From: Akebia trifoliata
Lineage: Eukaryota > Streptophyta > Magnoliopsida > Ranunculales > Lardizabalaceae
Reading direction: 5' to 3'
NCBI GenBank assembly: GCA_017979445.1
Contig: CM030716.1
Coordinates: 11,114,474-11,178,473 of the forward strand
DNA length: 64,000 nt
Both the position numbers and the translations under genes were made by a program. Positions 34,622 through 44,811 of this stretch are shown here, in pieces. The notes below the pieces were generated by a model. It made no database searches. It was not told the origin of the DNA and saw only the letters and a list, made by a program, of their open reading frames with translations. Positions within the stretch are counted from its first letter, which is position 1. Every line of letters begins with the position of its first letter.

Positions 34622-35130
34622 GATGTTTTATGGACTGTAGAACAAGAGCTACAAGAAAATGAGCTATACAGGTTCTACTCAATAAAATATATATAGTAGG
34701 CCCATAACCGAGTGGGAGTTTGTCCACAATTCACTCACACGCCACAAGTTGGTTGTTCCTCTAAACACGTCTTGAATTTATGTCCTCATCCTCTCATTTT
34801 TTTTTTTTTTGTGGGAGTGGTGGTGGTGGAGATCTCTTCGACGTTGCCTCACCCAAACGAAGAGGCACTCCTATCACACTACAAATAATTCTTCCTAGAC
34901 ATTCTTGGGATCAGAATTGTAATGGTAACTATGGGAGTTTAATCCAAATTGGAACTCCCGAACTGGCTTCATATCCTTGAAAATTAATTTTTGACCACTA
35001 ATAGATCAAATTGAATAGTTTAAGACTATGTCACAGTCCTATCCATTTATTGAACTTGACAAGAAAAATCCCCTCTACAAGGGTCATATCATCCATATGA
35101 TCTTTCAGTTTCCACAGAAGACCACAAATG
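34615..35130. other. Non-coding flank with a piece of the GDSL 3' unit
   Basis: 34690-34745 matches the 3' flank of copy B (caattcactcacacgccaca, ttggttgttcctctaaa). The rest shows nothing recognisable; one short frame (34780-34980) begins with serines and a glycine run from simple sequence. Confidence 0.5.
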
Positions 35131-35140
35131 CTCAAGTAAT

Positions 35141-35482
35141 TTTTTTTTTTCAATAATAAAATTTATTGATAAAATGGTCGAGAAGACCAACTAAAAGATA
35201 CAACTACAAAATCAAGAAAACGGGATTGAACAAACCCAATCCCATCTAGCAACAAAATCATCTAAAAAGACACCTCTAGACACATCTGATCCAGTGCTTC
35301 CATTTTCTTTCAAAACAACTATTATTTCGTTCCCTCCAAATGCTCCAACAAGTAGTACATGAAATCAATCTCGAAAGCACTTTCTTACCATCCAAAAAAA
35401 GCAGTAATACCCCACTCTTGCCAAGCATGGAATAAAGACAAAATACTCAGTTGGAAGACATCCCTATAAATCAAATTTAATA
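35141..35482 (-). mobile_element. 5'-truncated LINE with 10-bp TSD
   Basis: Flanked by an exact duplication ctcaagtaat (35131-35140 and 35483-35492). A poly(T) run at its left end is the poly(A) tail of a minus-strand insertion. The minus-strand translation gives TTCWSIWRERNNSCFE, the conserved C-terminal region of plant LINE ORF2, then a 3' untranslated region. Dead on arrival. Confidence 0.85.
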
Positions 35483-35492
35483 CTCAAGTAAT

Positions 35493-36185
35493 CAAGGTCC
35501 AATGTTACATTTTTTTTTTCAGATTATAAGAATGATTCTTCCTATAATCAGAATTAGGAATCAGGTAAAATCATAATTGGGGCACAATCCATTTCTTATG
35601 TATTTGGAATCTTATTCTTGCATTTTATGTGAAAATAATGTTTTTATGTCTAGCCATATAATATATGGTATTACAACTGTAGAAACATAGCCAACTAAAC
35701 AGGATTCTGATTCTAAATTCTAAAATTAATTTCAAGAAACATCATACTTAAATGAGATTCTGAATTTTGTGAATTAATTTTCATAATACAGAATCAGAAT
35801 CTAGCAATCTGTTCCAAGCACTCCCTAGCTTGTAAAAATCATGGTTCCATGTCATAATTCAAGAAGAAAATCGAAAGAATGACATGTACACTTTTTATTA
35901 TAATTAAATTTTCTTTACTAAATATTTAAATTATAAAAAGCTGAATGAGATCAAGACTTCTTATATTTTACTTTCTTTCGTTCTTTCTCCTTTTCAGAAA
36001 CCCATATTCAGTCACCTGGTGCTCGTAGATACACTGCTTCATCGTGCATCCTACAATTATTTCTGATATATGTTAATCTTGTGTCATGCAATAACTTTGT
36101 ATTTTGTCATTCTTTCTATTTTTCTGATATTTGTGATCTGTTTTCTCATATTATATATTTTTGAATGCTTCTAACACATACGCGG
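35493..36185. other. Intergenic stretch without recognisable gene
   Basis: AT-rich. A segment ending in cttgtgtcatgcaataac (36073-36145) recurs at 40618-40690, so it belongs to a local repeat. No coding signal. Confidence 0.5.
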
Positions 36186-36222
<37 letters not shown>

Positions 36223-36238
36223 ATACATACATACATAC

Positions 36239-36281
<43 letters not shown>
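36186..36281. repeat. (CA)n-(CATA)n-(TA)n compound microsatellite
   Basis: CA repeats (36186-36221), CATA repeats (to 36240) and TA repeats (36241-36281) in a row. A similar ladder occurs at 40720-40763. Confidence 0.95.
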
Positions 36282-36282
<1 letters not shown>

Positions 36283-36784
36283 TGAGGCCCTAAAGAGAGC
36301 CAAACAGTTGTGGGTCTCACATACTAGAAAATCAAGTCATAGCCATGAGAATCATAGTTAATAAATTTAGTTCATGCTGTCACTACTAACCTTATTATTA
36401 TTAAAAAAAGAAAAATAGATTACCAAGTTAAATATGAATTAGTTCGCTCTCAATAACAAAAGGCTTGACATTGGACAGAGTGCATTGGAAGAAAAGATTC
36501 GATTAATTAATTAGCCAACAAGAATTCTTTGGGATTGTTTTTGCTACCGACCACTAATCCGTTTATATAAAAATAAAAAAAATTAACAAGACGTTAGAAA
36601 AAACACCTGGAACAAAAACACCATTTATATTGAAATAGTCTTGCGACTTAGAGATATACTCATCACCTCAAATTATTGAGGCTCTTTCTAATAATAAAAA
36701 TAAGATAACTTACAACACTAACAAGATTATGCTAATAGTAACATAGAACCTGATAAAACAACACAATTGCCATCATTTCCATAT
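36282..36784. other. 3' flank of GDSL copy C
   Basis: Collinear with the flank of D (52240-52750), sharing ggccctaaagagagccaaac and ggaagaaaagattcgatt. Its last ~300 bp are collinear with the flank of B. Contains the presumed 3' untranslated region. Confidence 0.6.
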
Positions 36785-39700
36785 TTATAGTTGAGCCAAA
36801 CGTTTAATGTCAATGGGGTAAGTGTCTGATGAAGATTGAGCACTATAGGATCTCCTTGCAACAATCGTATTAGCGGCCTCTGTTGGATGGAAAGCATCCC
36901 AAAATACATACTGTTTCCTATTCCGGCATGGAATTTGTGCAGGTAGACATGTAATTTGACCATTGTTCCTCCCCACACCACAGCATCCCTTGTTTGTAAC
37001 AGTAAAACCTGAAATTGTAAAACAGGAAATACATCGACGTGGTGAATATCCAAAATATCATTAATTTGCAATACCAAGTTTTTCTAATAACACATCAATT
37101 AATGTAATTATATAAATGGAACAAAAAGAATTTATATAAATAACCCAAAATACAGGGCTAATCAATAAAAAAATGGACCAAGGGGGAATTGTGATGCCAA
37201 TTCATCCGACAACAATGGCAAACCCAGCTCAATTTCTTCCTCGATCACTCTCTCAAGACAAGACACTAATAGGGCTGAAAGAGCTTTACTCATTCTAGTA
37301 GAAACTCAAATTGAAGAGTTTTTCTAGAGAAGAACTATAAAAGTGGTTTAAATGTCATTAAAAATATTTGGTTATCGGCACCCAAATACTATAATTTCAT
37401 TGTTTGACGTTTGCTGTGGAAATATAAACTCTCTTTTTAAATTGTAAGTATAAGTATTATACATGATGCAAGATACCCAATGGCCAATCACACCAAATTG
37501 GTATGTCTAATTTAATACTATTATCAAAATGTATCACATAAATAAAATCATTAAAATTTAATGGATTGATAATTGAGATTATCTACCATTAGCTGAAGGA
37601 TTCTTCAAAATATCGTCAAAAATCCCATAGCCGTTCACGTAGATAAATTTCGCATTTGTTAGATTATTGTTGAAATTGTGGACGAGAGACTTAAGCCTGT
37701 CATTAAAAAGTCGATTAGCACTGTTAATCCTCTCCACGCATTGTGAGCCATCCCTACTAAATCGAGCCAATGCATTCGGACTGCAACCTATCTGACCAAC
37801 GCCTATCAACGCCACCTTCCTTGCTCCATAATTGTAAAGAGTCTACAAACAAGATCGAAAATGAAAATTGAATATGACCATTATTATCAAAAGAATTAAT
37901 TAAGAAATTTATTGAAACACTTCTAACTTAATTAAGCTTAAATAAAAGCGTAATTACCCACCCTTAGTTGTTGAGAATACTGTTGAATCAATACATCGGC
38001 GTATTGCACTGGGGTGTATCGACGACTCGAAGAGTAAAATGCAGGCATGAAGTAGTTGTTAAGGTAGTCATTGCTACCCATTCCTACTGAGTAGATGCAC
38101 TTGCTTAGATAATTTGCCGTGGTGTTTTGATCTCCAAGTAAACTAATCACCTGTGAGACCGTGTTCTGATAATTCCTTAGCTGCCCATTAAAGCTTATTC
38201 GCGCACCCTATACATTATCTCAGTTATAAGGAATGTACAAATTGAAGATTCTAAAAGAACATAAAGAAAATCGAAATCCAAAAACCGTGGATTGTGGTAG
38301 TGGGATTGATATGAAAAAAGAAATAATAATAATTACCAATTGGTACCCAGTTTCATCCCTTATTCCTGCGGCAGCGGAGGCATAATTCACACCTCTAAGT
38401 ATATTTCGGCCTCTTGCATTTACATAAGGTGCAATATAATCATTAAAACCTAAAAGTTGAGCTGCAAACAAGAGAATAATTTTCATCAATGACACAATTT
38501 TTCACTATCATATCTGCAAGGAAGAAATAATTTCCTTGAGATGAAGTAAAAAAACAATAATTTCCTGGTGATCAAATCAAATAAGTTTCCTAGGGATCAG
38601 TAGAGATTCTACTGGGTCAGCTTTTGGAAATGGATGGGGGAAATCATAGGCCCCATTATTTTCAACTCATATTAATTGGGTTTGGCCGCAATTTAATGCT
38701 CTATTAAGTCCAATTATTTCAAGGGATGTGGGCCCACGATGCAGACGAGATATTAGTGATGGGGTCAACCCTTTCCAAAACCTGAAAATCGTGATTGCAA
38801 GTTTTTCATAGTGAAGATTTCGCTGGTTTAAAGTAGCAAGATTGTTACGTTCTATGAGATTGTCCCTTTTATAATTATCGAGATTGTCACTTCGAAAATA
38901 AAAAATAAAAAAATCAACTATCTTGGTACTTTGAACCAACGAGTTCGTTACTTTGAAAAATTTGCAATTTCGCTATTCATGTTTTGGGAATTAAAATGAA
39001 TAGGTAGCTCAAATGGGAATTTCATCAAAAGTTGATCACGTTTTGAAAAGTTTCTCAATTAAAAACTATAATTATTTCTTTTTATAAGGTGGATTAGTGG
39101 ATGACTACTTATGAGAGATAGGGATGTATATTTTACCCAAAACCCATTATTCAAACCGAAAATCAGATTGATAAGGTGGATCAAGCACAGACCGAACATA
39201 ATCAGGTTTAGATCGAACCACCCTATAAGTATCGAAAAGAGTTAATATAATTTGTTTATTTTTATAAGTTTTATTACAAATGCTAACTTGGTGAGTTAGT
39301 GGGACGTGGTGACTTGCCTCATCCTTTGTTCTACCCCCCGTAAAATGCACTTTTGATTAAAAATATATCAAATTAAAATATTTGACTTTAAGTTCATTAG
39401 GGTTTCGATTTTGACAGTTGAAACTTGAACTTCGACTTTCCGTGCTCGTCTCGGCTTTAACCGAACCGAATTTCAAATTAAAATATTTGAATTTCGGTTA
39501 TAACCGAACCCGGACTTGGAAAATACCCAAAACTTTCGGTTCAGTCTGAGTTCGGTTTTGACCTTTGAAACTTGAATCCAGACGAAATCCGAGATTAACC
39601 GAATCCGAAAATTCGGTTCGGGTGTACCCGAATATACATCTCTAATGAGAGAGAGAGAGAGAGAGACAGACAGAGAGAGCTCACCGATGACATCGACAGT

Positions 39701-39931
39701 AGTTCGACCATTAGAAAATCTTCCAGTTGGACCAGCGGCGAAGTCGATCCCATAGGGCAAGTAATTAGCCTTAGCCAATGAAGAGATTGCATTGTTGTTT
39801 CCATTATCAACCAATGAATCTCCAAAGATGAAATAACAAGGAACTTGTTGAGCTGCATGAACCCTAAACAAAAAGCTCAATACCATCAGCCATACACAAA
39901 CAATCCACATTTTCCCAAGCTCATAAGCCAT
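36785..39931 (-). CDS. GDSL esterase/lipase, copy C
   Basis: Complete gene with exon 1 39685-39931, exon 2 38337-38461, exon 3 37962-38207, exon 4 37587-37842 and exon 5 36785-37008; 1098 nt, 365 residues. Catalytic blocks are present: Ser39 in FGDSLVDNG, Asn170 in GMGSNDYLNN, Asp329/His332 in WDAFHPTE. The signal segment ends VHAA. All donors and acceptors are canonical, and the exon-1 donor is g|GTGAGC. The exon 4 protein is identical to copy B, while exon 3 (QNTVS, SVGMG, SSSRRYTPV) is closer to D, a mosaic pattern. Role by family: secreted ester hydrolase; substrate not inferable. Intron 1 (38462-39684) is shorter than in B and D because it lacks the CACTA-like or unrelated extra sequence. 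Confidence 0.95.
39119..39644. mobile_element. hAT-like MITE in intron 1 of GDSL copy C, perfect TSD
   Basis: 526 bp, tagggatgtatattttaccc to cgaatatacatctcta. It is flanked by exact atgagaga duplications (39111-39118 and 39645-39652). Best-preserved copy of the shared intronic insertion and the key evidence for its hAT nature. Confidence 0.8.
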
Positions 39932-39990
39932 AGATTAAGGGAAATGAAGAAGAAACGGTTTAAGTGAGCAAAAGAGGTGGCGGTGAGAGA

Positions 39991-39998
39991 AATTTATA
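39991..39998 (-). promoter_or_regulatory. TATA box of GDSL copy C
   Basis: TATAAATT on the minus strand, 60-67 bp upstream of the ATG, conserved with A, B and D. Confidence 0.65.
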
Positions 39999-39999
39999 A

Positions 40000-40713
40000 G
40001 AACTACTAGAGTGGGGTTTGGCCTTGGATTTTTTACTTCAAATCTTTAATGGTTGAGGGGTAGCAGTTAGCATTAATTTTCCCGTGTACGTAACGTGAGC
40101 TGCAATGTTGACCGGGGACTCAGTCAGTCGGTGTGAACTGCAATGTTTGACCGCGGAATCAGTAAAGTAATATAGTATTTATATATAAAAAACCAAATCG
40201 AACCCAAAAAAGAAAACCTAAAAAAATAAAATAAAGTAATTAGGGTGCAATTTGGTTCGGGTTGGTTCAATTTAGAGTAAAATCAAAATCGAACCAATCA
40301 AAATCGATTCATTATATAAGAACCAGAATCAAACCGAATTGGTCTATAACCGAACCAATCCAAACCGACATTAATTCGGTTTGATTCGGATCGGTTCCAT
40401 CTTTAATTTGTTTTGCAAGAGAGAGAGAGAGAGAGATGCACCGGTGTGCAGCCGTAGGTTGCAGGTCGTAAATGGCCGCAGCTAGAGGTCGTAGTAGCAG
40501 GCCGCACGTATCAGGTCGAGTCGCAGAGAGAGAGAGAGAGAGAAAGATGAATCGGTGTGTAGCCGCAGGTCACAGCAACAAGCCGTAGGTATCAGGTCTA
40601 GCCGAAAAGGGTTAGAATCTTGTGTCATGCAATAACTTTGTATTTTTTCATTCTTGCTATTTTTCTGATATTTGCAATCTTCGTTCTCATATCATCCCCC
40701 CCCCCCACACCCA

Positions 40714-40762
<49 letters not shown>

Positions 40763-40769
40763 CTATATA
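40000..40769. other. Upstream region of copy C with repeat block
   Basis: The GDSL promoter homology ends near 40150. Then comes a degenerate hAT-MITE-like segment (attagggtgcaatttggttc, 40246 on) and a ~270-bp block (40338-40615) with two (GA)n runs and gtgcagccgtaggttgcagg. The same block recurs at 49243-49507. A CATA/TA microsatellite closes the stretch (40720-40763). No gene. Confidence 0.6.
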
Positions 40770-41147
40770 GGGTCCCGTTCAGCAACAAACATTTTGGCAA
40801 ACATTTTGGCAAAACATTTTTCAAAACATGAGTTAGAGGTCTTGGAATGGGCTGATTTTTGGTGAGGATGATCTCTACGGTGAGGAGATCATCCTCACCA
40901 AAAATCAGCCCATTCCAAAACTTCTAGCCCCAGTTTATAAGTTGAAAAATCGTGGACCGTCCATTTTTTGTAAACCATTTTTGATGAGATTAGAAGTTTT
41001 GGAATGGGCTGATTTTTGGTGATGATGATCTCCTCACCGTAGAGATCATCCTCACCAAAAATCAGCCCATTCCAAAACCTCTAACCCATGTTTTGAAAAA
41101 TGTTTTGCCAAAATGTTTGCCAAAATGTTTGTTGCTGAACATTTCCC
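40770..41147. repeat. Double-hairpin family repeat, full copy (type b)
   Basis: Tip gggtcccgttcagcaacaaa and opposite tip gttgctgaacatttccc. The arms contain ttttggcaaaacatttttca and its inverse. Two core hairpins, (TA)n on both sides. Confidence 0.85.
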
Positions 41148-41165
41148 ATATATATATATATATAC

Positions 41166-44100
41166 ACACTGCGTCAAAACAGTAAATTTTCGACATTATT
41201 GTAGCGCTAAATTCGGCAGCCCAAATCCATCGTTTATATTTCGTCGATCCACAACCCACGTTTAGGCCCATAAAAGAATTCGACATGCTTTGTCCATCAA
41301 ATTTTTTTTCACTCGTTTTAACGGCCCGCCCATGGTCTTAACGAACTCTCCCTCTTTTATTCAGTTTTTTCTCCCCAAATTTTTGAGTTTCTGTCTGTAA
41401 GCTCTCCTCTCCCTTTCCCTGTCTCGACCTCTCGATCAGTGTAAGTCTCTCGATCTCTCCTCTCTTTGTAACTCTCTCGATCTGTAACTCTCGCAATCTC
41501 TCGATCTCTTCTCTCTCTGTAACTCTCTCAATCTCTTGATCTCTCCTCTCTCTGTAACTCTCTCGATCTCTCGATCTGTAAGTCTCTCGATCTCTCTACT
41601 ATCTGCAAGTCTCTCTCGATCTCCCATCTCTCTGTCTTGGATCTCTCTCTCTCTCAGCTATTTCGATCGGTTAATTCAAAAAATTATTGATCGACTTCTT
41701 CGACTTAAGCTCAAATTGAATAACCGAAGATCAAGTCCTCTCGATCTCGTCGTCATCATCGCCTTCCAAGAACTGAAGCTCAAATTGAAGAACTGAGCTC
41801 AAATCCTTGATCTTCTCTTCTCAGCCAGCTATTTTCGAAACTCAAATTGAGATAGCCATTTGATTGGTTCAGTTCCAGTAGGTATTCTCTCATATTTCTT
41901 CTCCTTATTCATCGTTCATCACATTTCTCTTGTTTATTCATTTGGAATCTGATGTTACACTTGTCTGTAATCTATCAAGTTTTTTTTTGCTCTGTTACAG
42001 CTTCTAACTTACCAATTTCCATCAGATTAGGCATTTAGCTCACCTATAATGTTGACTGAGTTTGACTCATACATACATTCAACATCATGTCAGCAATATA
42101 ATCCATCATTCTAAGGCATTTAGTAATTTGCATCTTTTTTTATCAAGATTCGGCTGCATTTGGTTACTTGGAGATTGAGTATCGTTAGATATATTCAAAT
42201 GTATAAGTTGGAATACTTGACCAAACTCTGAATTGGAGCACTTGATGTTACAATTCAATTAGAAATACAAAATATCTTAGAATTTGACTTTATTTAAGAT
42301 GAGCACTTATATGCCTAGTGCCCAAGATCAACTATCCAAATTGACTGGTACTATCTAAATATGCAAATTGTATGAGTTTTTTCTCCATTTCTCTTGCAAA
42401 TCAGAGTGAATCTGAACGTTTTTCAAACTTGATGGCTTTGAGCATCTTTGCAATAACTGTTATTGTCAATATCTATATACAGATGGCCACTGGTGTGATC
42501 TTCTTGGTCATTTTTGAACGTTTCATAATCATGTCTTGCATGCTACTATTGCTTACTGCATTGTTGTTTGCTGTCGATTTCAATAAATATCATCAACTCA
42601 AACTATTCATCAACACAAGCTCTCCACAAATAATTTCACAATCTTAAATTCATCAAATCCTTTTATTTATTTTCTGACATTTTATCTTCAATGATCTTAT
42701 TTCTCCTTTTCTAGTGATAAAACTTCTATTTTCTTAGATGATTTTATTACTTTTCATCATGAACTTATTGGTGATGTTATCTTATATTTTGCATTTATGT
42801 TCCATTTGATTGTCTAGAATTTAAGGGATCGTTCCACGTTTCACCCTTGGAATGACAATCAACATCTAGCATTTGTTTCTTCAACTTTGATGGACCATTA
42901 GAGTCCAAAGATCAAGCTTAGTTGATGGGGCTAGCAACCTATCGCCTAGAACCCACTTTCATACTTAATCATTTCCCAACATTCGCTAATGTCGGTGATG
43001 TAATCACCCCTATGTACATTTCACCTATATGTGGCGATCCTATTTATGGAGTTCAAATATTTTGTCCCACTTAGCAATAAGTACATTATCTACTATTACA
43101 TCCCCTGTCATGTCTTAAATAATTTCATTATTTTATAAAGAGGACGACAACATCCTCTTGTAGTTACAGCACATGTAGAATTAACATTGGATCATGACAT
43201 GATAAAGTATGACACTTAAACTCTTGAATAAGAAAAGGCAGTTTGTTTTCTTTAATTTGTTTCTTTTGGAAGCAATTCATATTGATCTCTCGATCAAGAC
43301 CTTTGGACATATACTAAAGGAATATGATACCTATATTCTTGTGGCCGGCATTGGAATTATCCACAAAGCTAGAATTTAAAGAGTACATAACAACCAAGAA
43401 TAAAACAGAACACTAAAGTGGGAATATTTAGATCCTATTCTACATGTATGAGCAAGGAGAGAATTCTGAGCCTACAATACTAGTAAAATATACATATTAA
43501 TTACATCATCTAACAGCATCTCAAGTAATTTTAACTCTAATGCTCATGGAATATGGATATTCCTATAATATTTGTAGTTAGTAACTTGTAATAGGTGTTT
43601 TGTCATATAGATAAAGTAGATTTACTTAGGTGTTGTGTATATTAGACCTTTTTTATTGCGATCTTGAAAACCCATAATCCAGATTTAATAAACTTTCCAT
43701 TATATTTGTAAGAATTAGTGGATTATTGGAATTCTGTATTGTTTGAGTTTGATATGTAGCAACTAATAAAAATAAAGACAGAATTCTGTTCTGTTACATT
43801 GAATCCTCAATAACCATGATTCTAGAATCAGCTATAACTACAAGAAGTGAATTCTCAACTTTCTTCCCTTCAAACATTACTTACTCATCTCTAATCTTTT
43901 CTATTGAGAATTGTTTGGTCTATACTTTCCACCTAAACCAGTCACCTTAGTTATGTTTATTTATGTATCCTGTAATTTTTTTAATCATTTCTCCTTGCAA
44001 ATCAACCATGGTATTCAAGCATCCTTAGCCTAATATTTCCCTATGTTGGATTGATTTATGAGATTTAGATGGTTTTTATTTTATTTTAATCTTTGACATG

Positions 44101-44811
44101 TAGATATAAACAACACAATTCTTGCTCCAACAAACATCACACAAACTTCATATGTTGTGATACTAAAGGAAGTACTGACGATGTTTTTTAGTTGATTGAT
44201 CTCATCATCATTATGTAACACTACCATCATCATCAACATCGTCAATAACCACCTTATTCCAAAGATTCAATTGGCTAAACGAATCCTATTCCTCCATTCT
44301 ACCCTGTTAATTCATACCTTAAAGATACAGAGTTTCAATCTCAATTGGACTTAGGTTTTACACATCAGATTATTGAAGTATTAGAAGAAATAAGTGATAG
44401 AACTTCCTTTCCTTTGACTTTTCACAAACGTTACCATGTAATTAAATATACAGAAATCATCTATAAACTTATCATGGAACAACGATATTAAGGGCAGATA
44501 GTGCAATTATTTGTGGACATGTTGTACTATATTCTCTATCAACTTCCACGTGCCTTATTCTTTGTATGATTTCAGCATATACTTGATTTGTAAAGAATGG
44601 TTTTAGTCCACCTTGTGGTCCCTTTAAATCATATATATGATGGATTTGTATAGGTAAATTTACCATGTATTGTCTACATGGGATGGTTTTGGTCTACATT
44701 GTAAGTATTAGCATATATCTTCATCGCTTAAGGTCCAATCTTTCTTATTTTCAGCTTATTTTGTGAATCTATCTTTTATTTTTTCCTCTTACTTTATCAG
44801 TTATATGTTTG
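41166..44811 (+). other. 5' region of a CACTA-like element: terminus, CT-rich leader, presumed intron
   Basis: After a TA run the sequence begins cactgcgtcaaaacagtaaa, a plausible CACTA terminus. About 180 bp on lies a pyrimidine-rich stretch (41340-41660) of CTCTCGATCTCTCTGTAAC-like units that looks like a plant 5' leader. A possible donor follows near 41880 (ttccagtaggtattct). From 41900 to 44811 the DNA is AT-rich with no domain in any frame, consistent with a large 5' intron of the TNP2 gene downstream. The matching right terminus was not found. Confidence 0.45.

Noticed and set aside
34780..34980. 66-codon frame considered as the start of a receptor-kinase-like gene
   Set aside because: Serine/phenylalanine and glycine runs come from poly(T) and GGT repeats; downstream frames are closed and no cysteine-rich ectodomain pattern follows.
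35493..36180. A possible fifth GDSL copy or fragment between B and C
   Set aside because: I looked for GDSLVDNG, GSNDYLNN and DAFHPTE on both strands between 8.4 and 36.7 kb and found none; only 3' flank similarity occurs at 34690-34745.
41436..41796. Arg/Glu- or Ser/Leu-rich frames over the CT-rich stretch
   Set aside because: Low-complexity CTCTCGAT repeats open several frames; better explained as an untranslated leader.
42372..42647. 91-codon hydrophobic frame, possible small membrane protein
   Set aside because: No recognisable domain, AT-rich, inside the presumed intron of the CACTA transposase gene.
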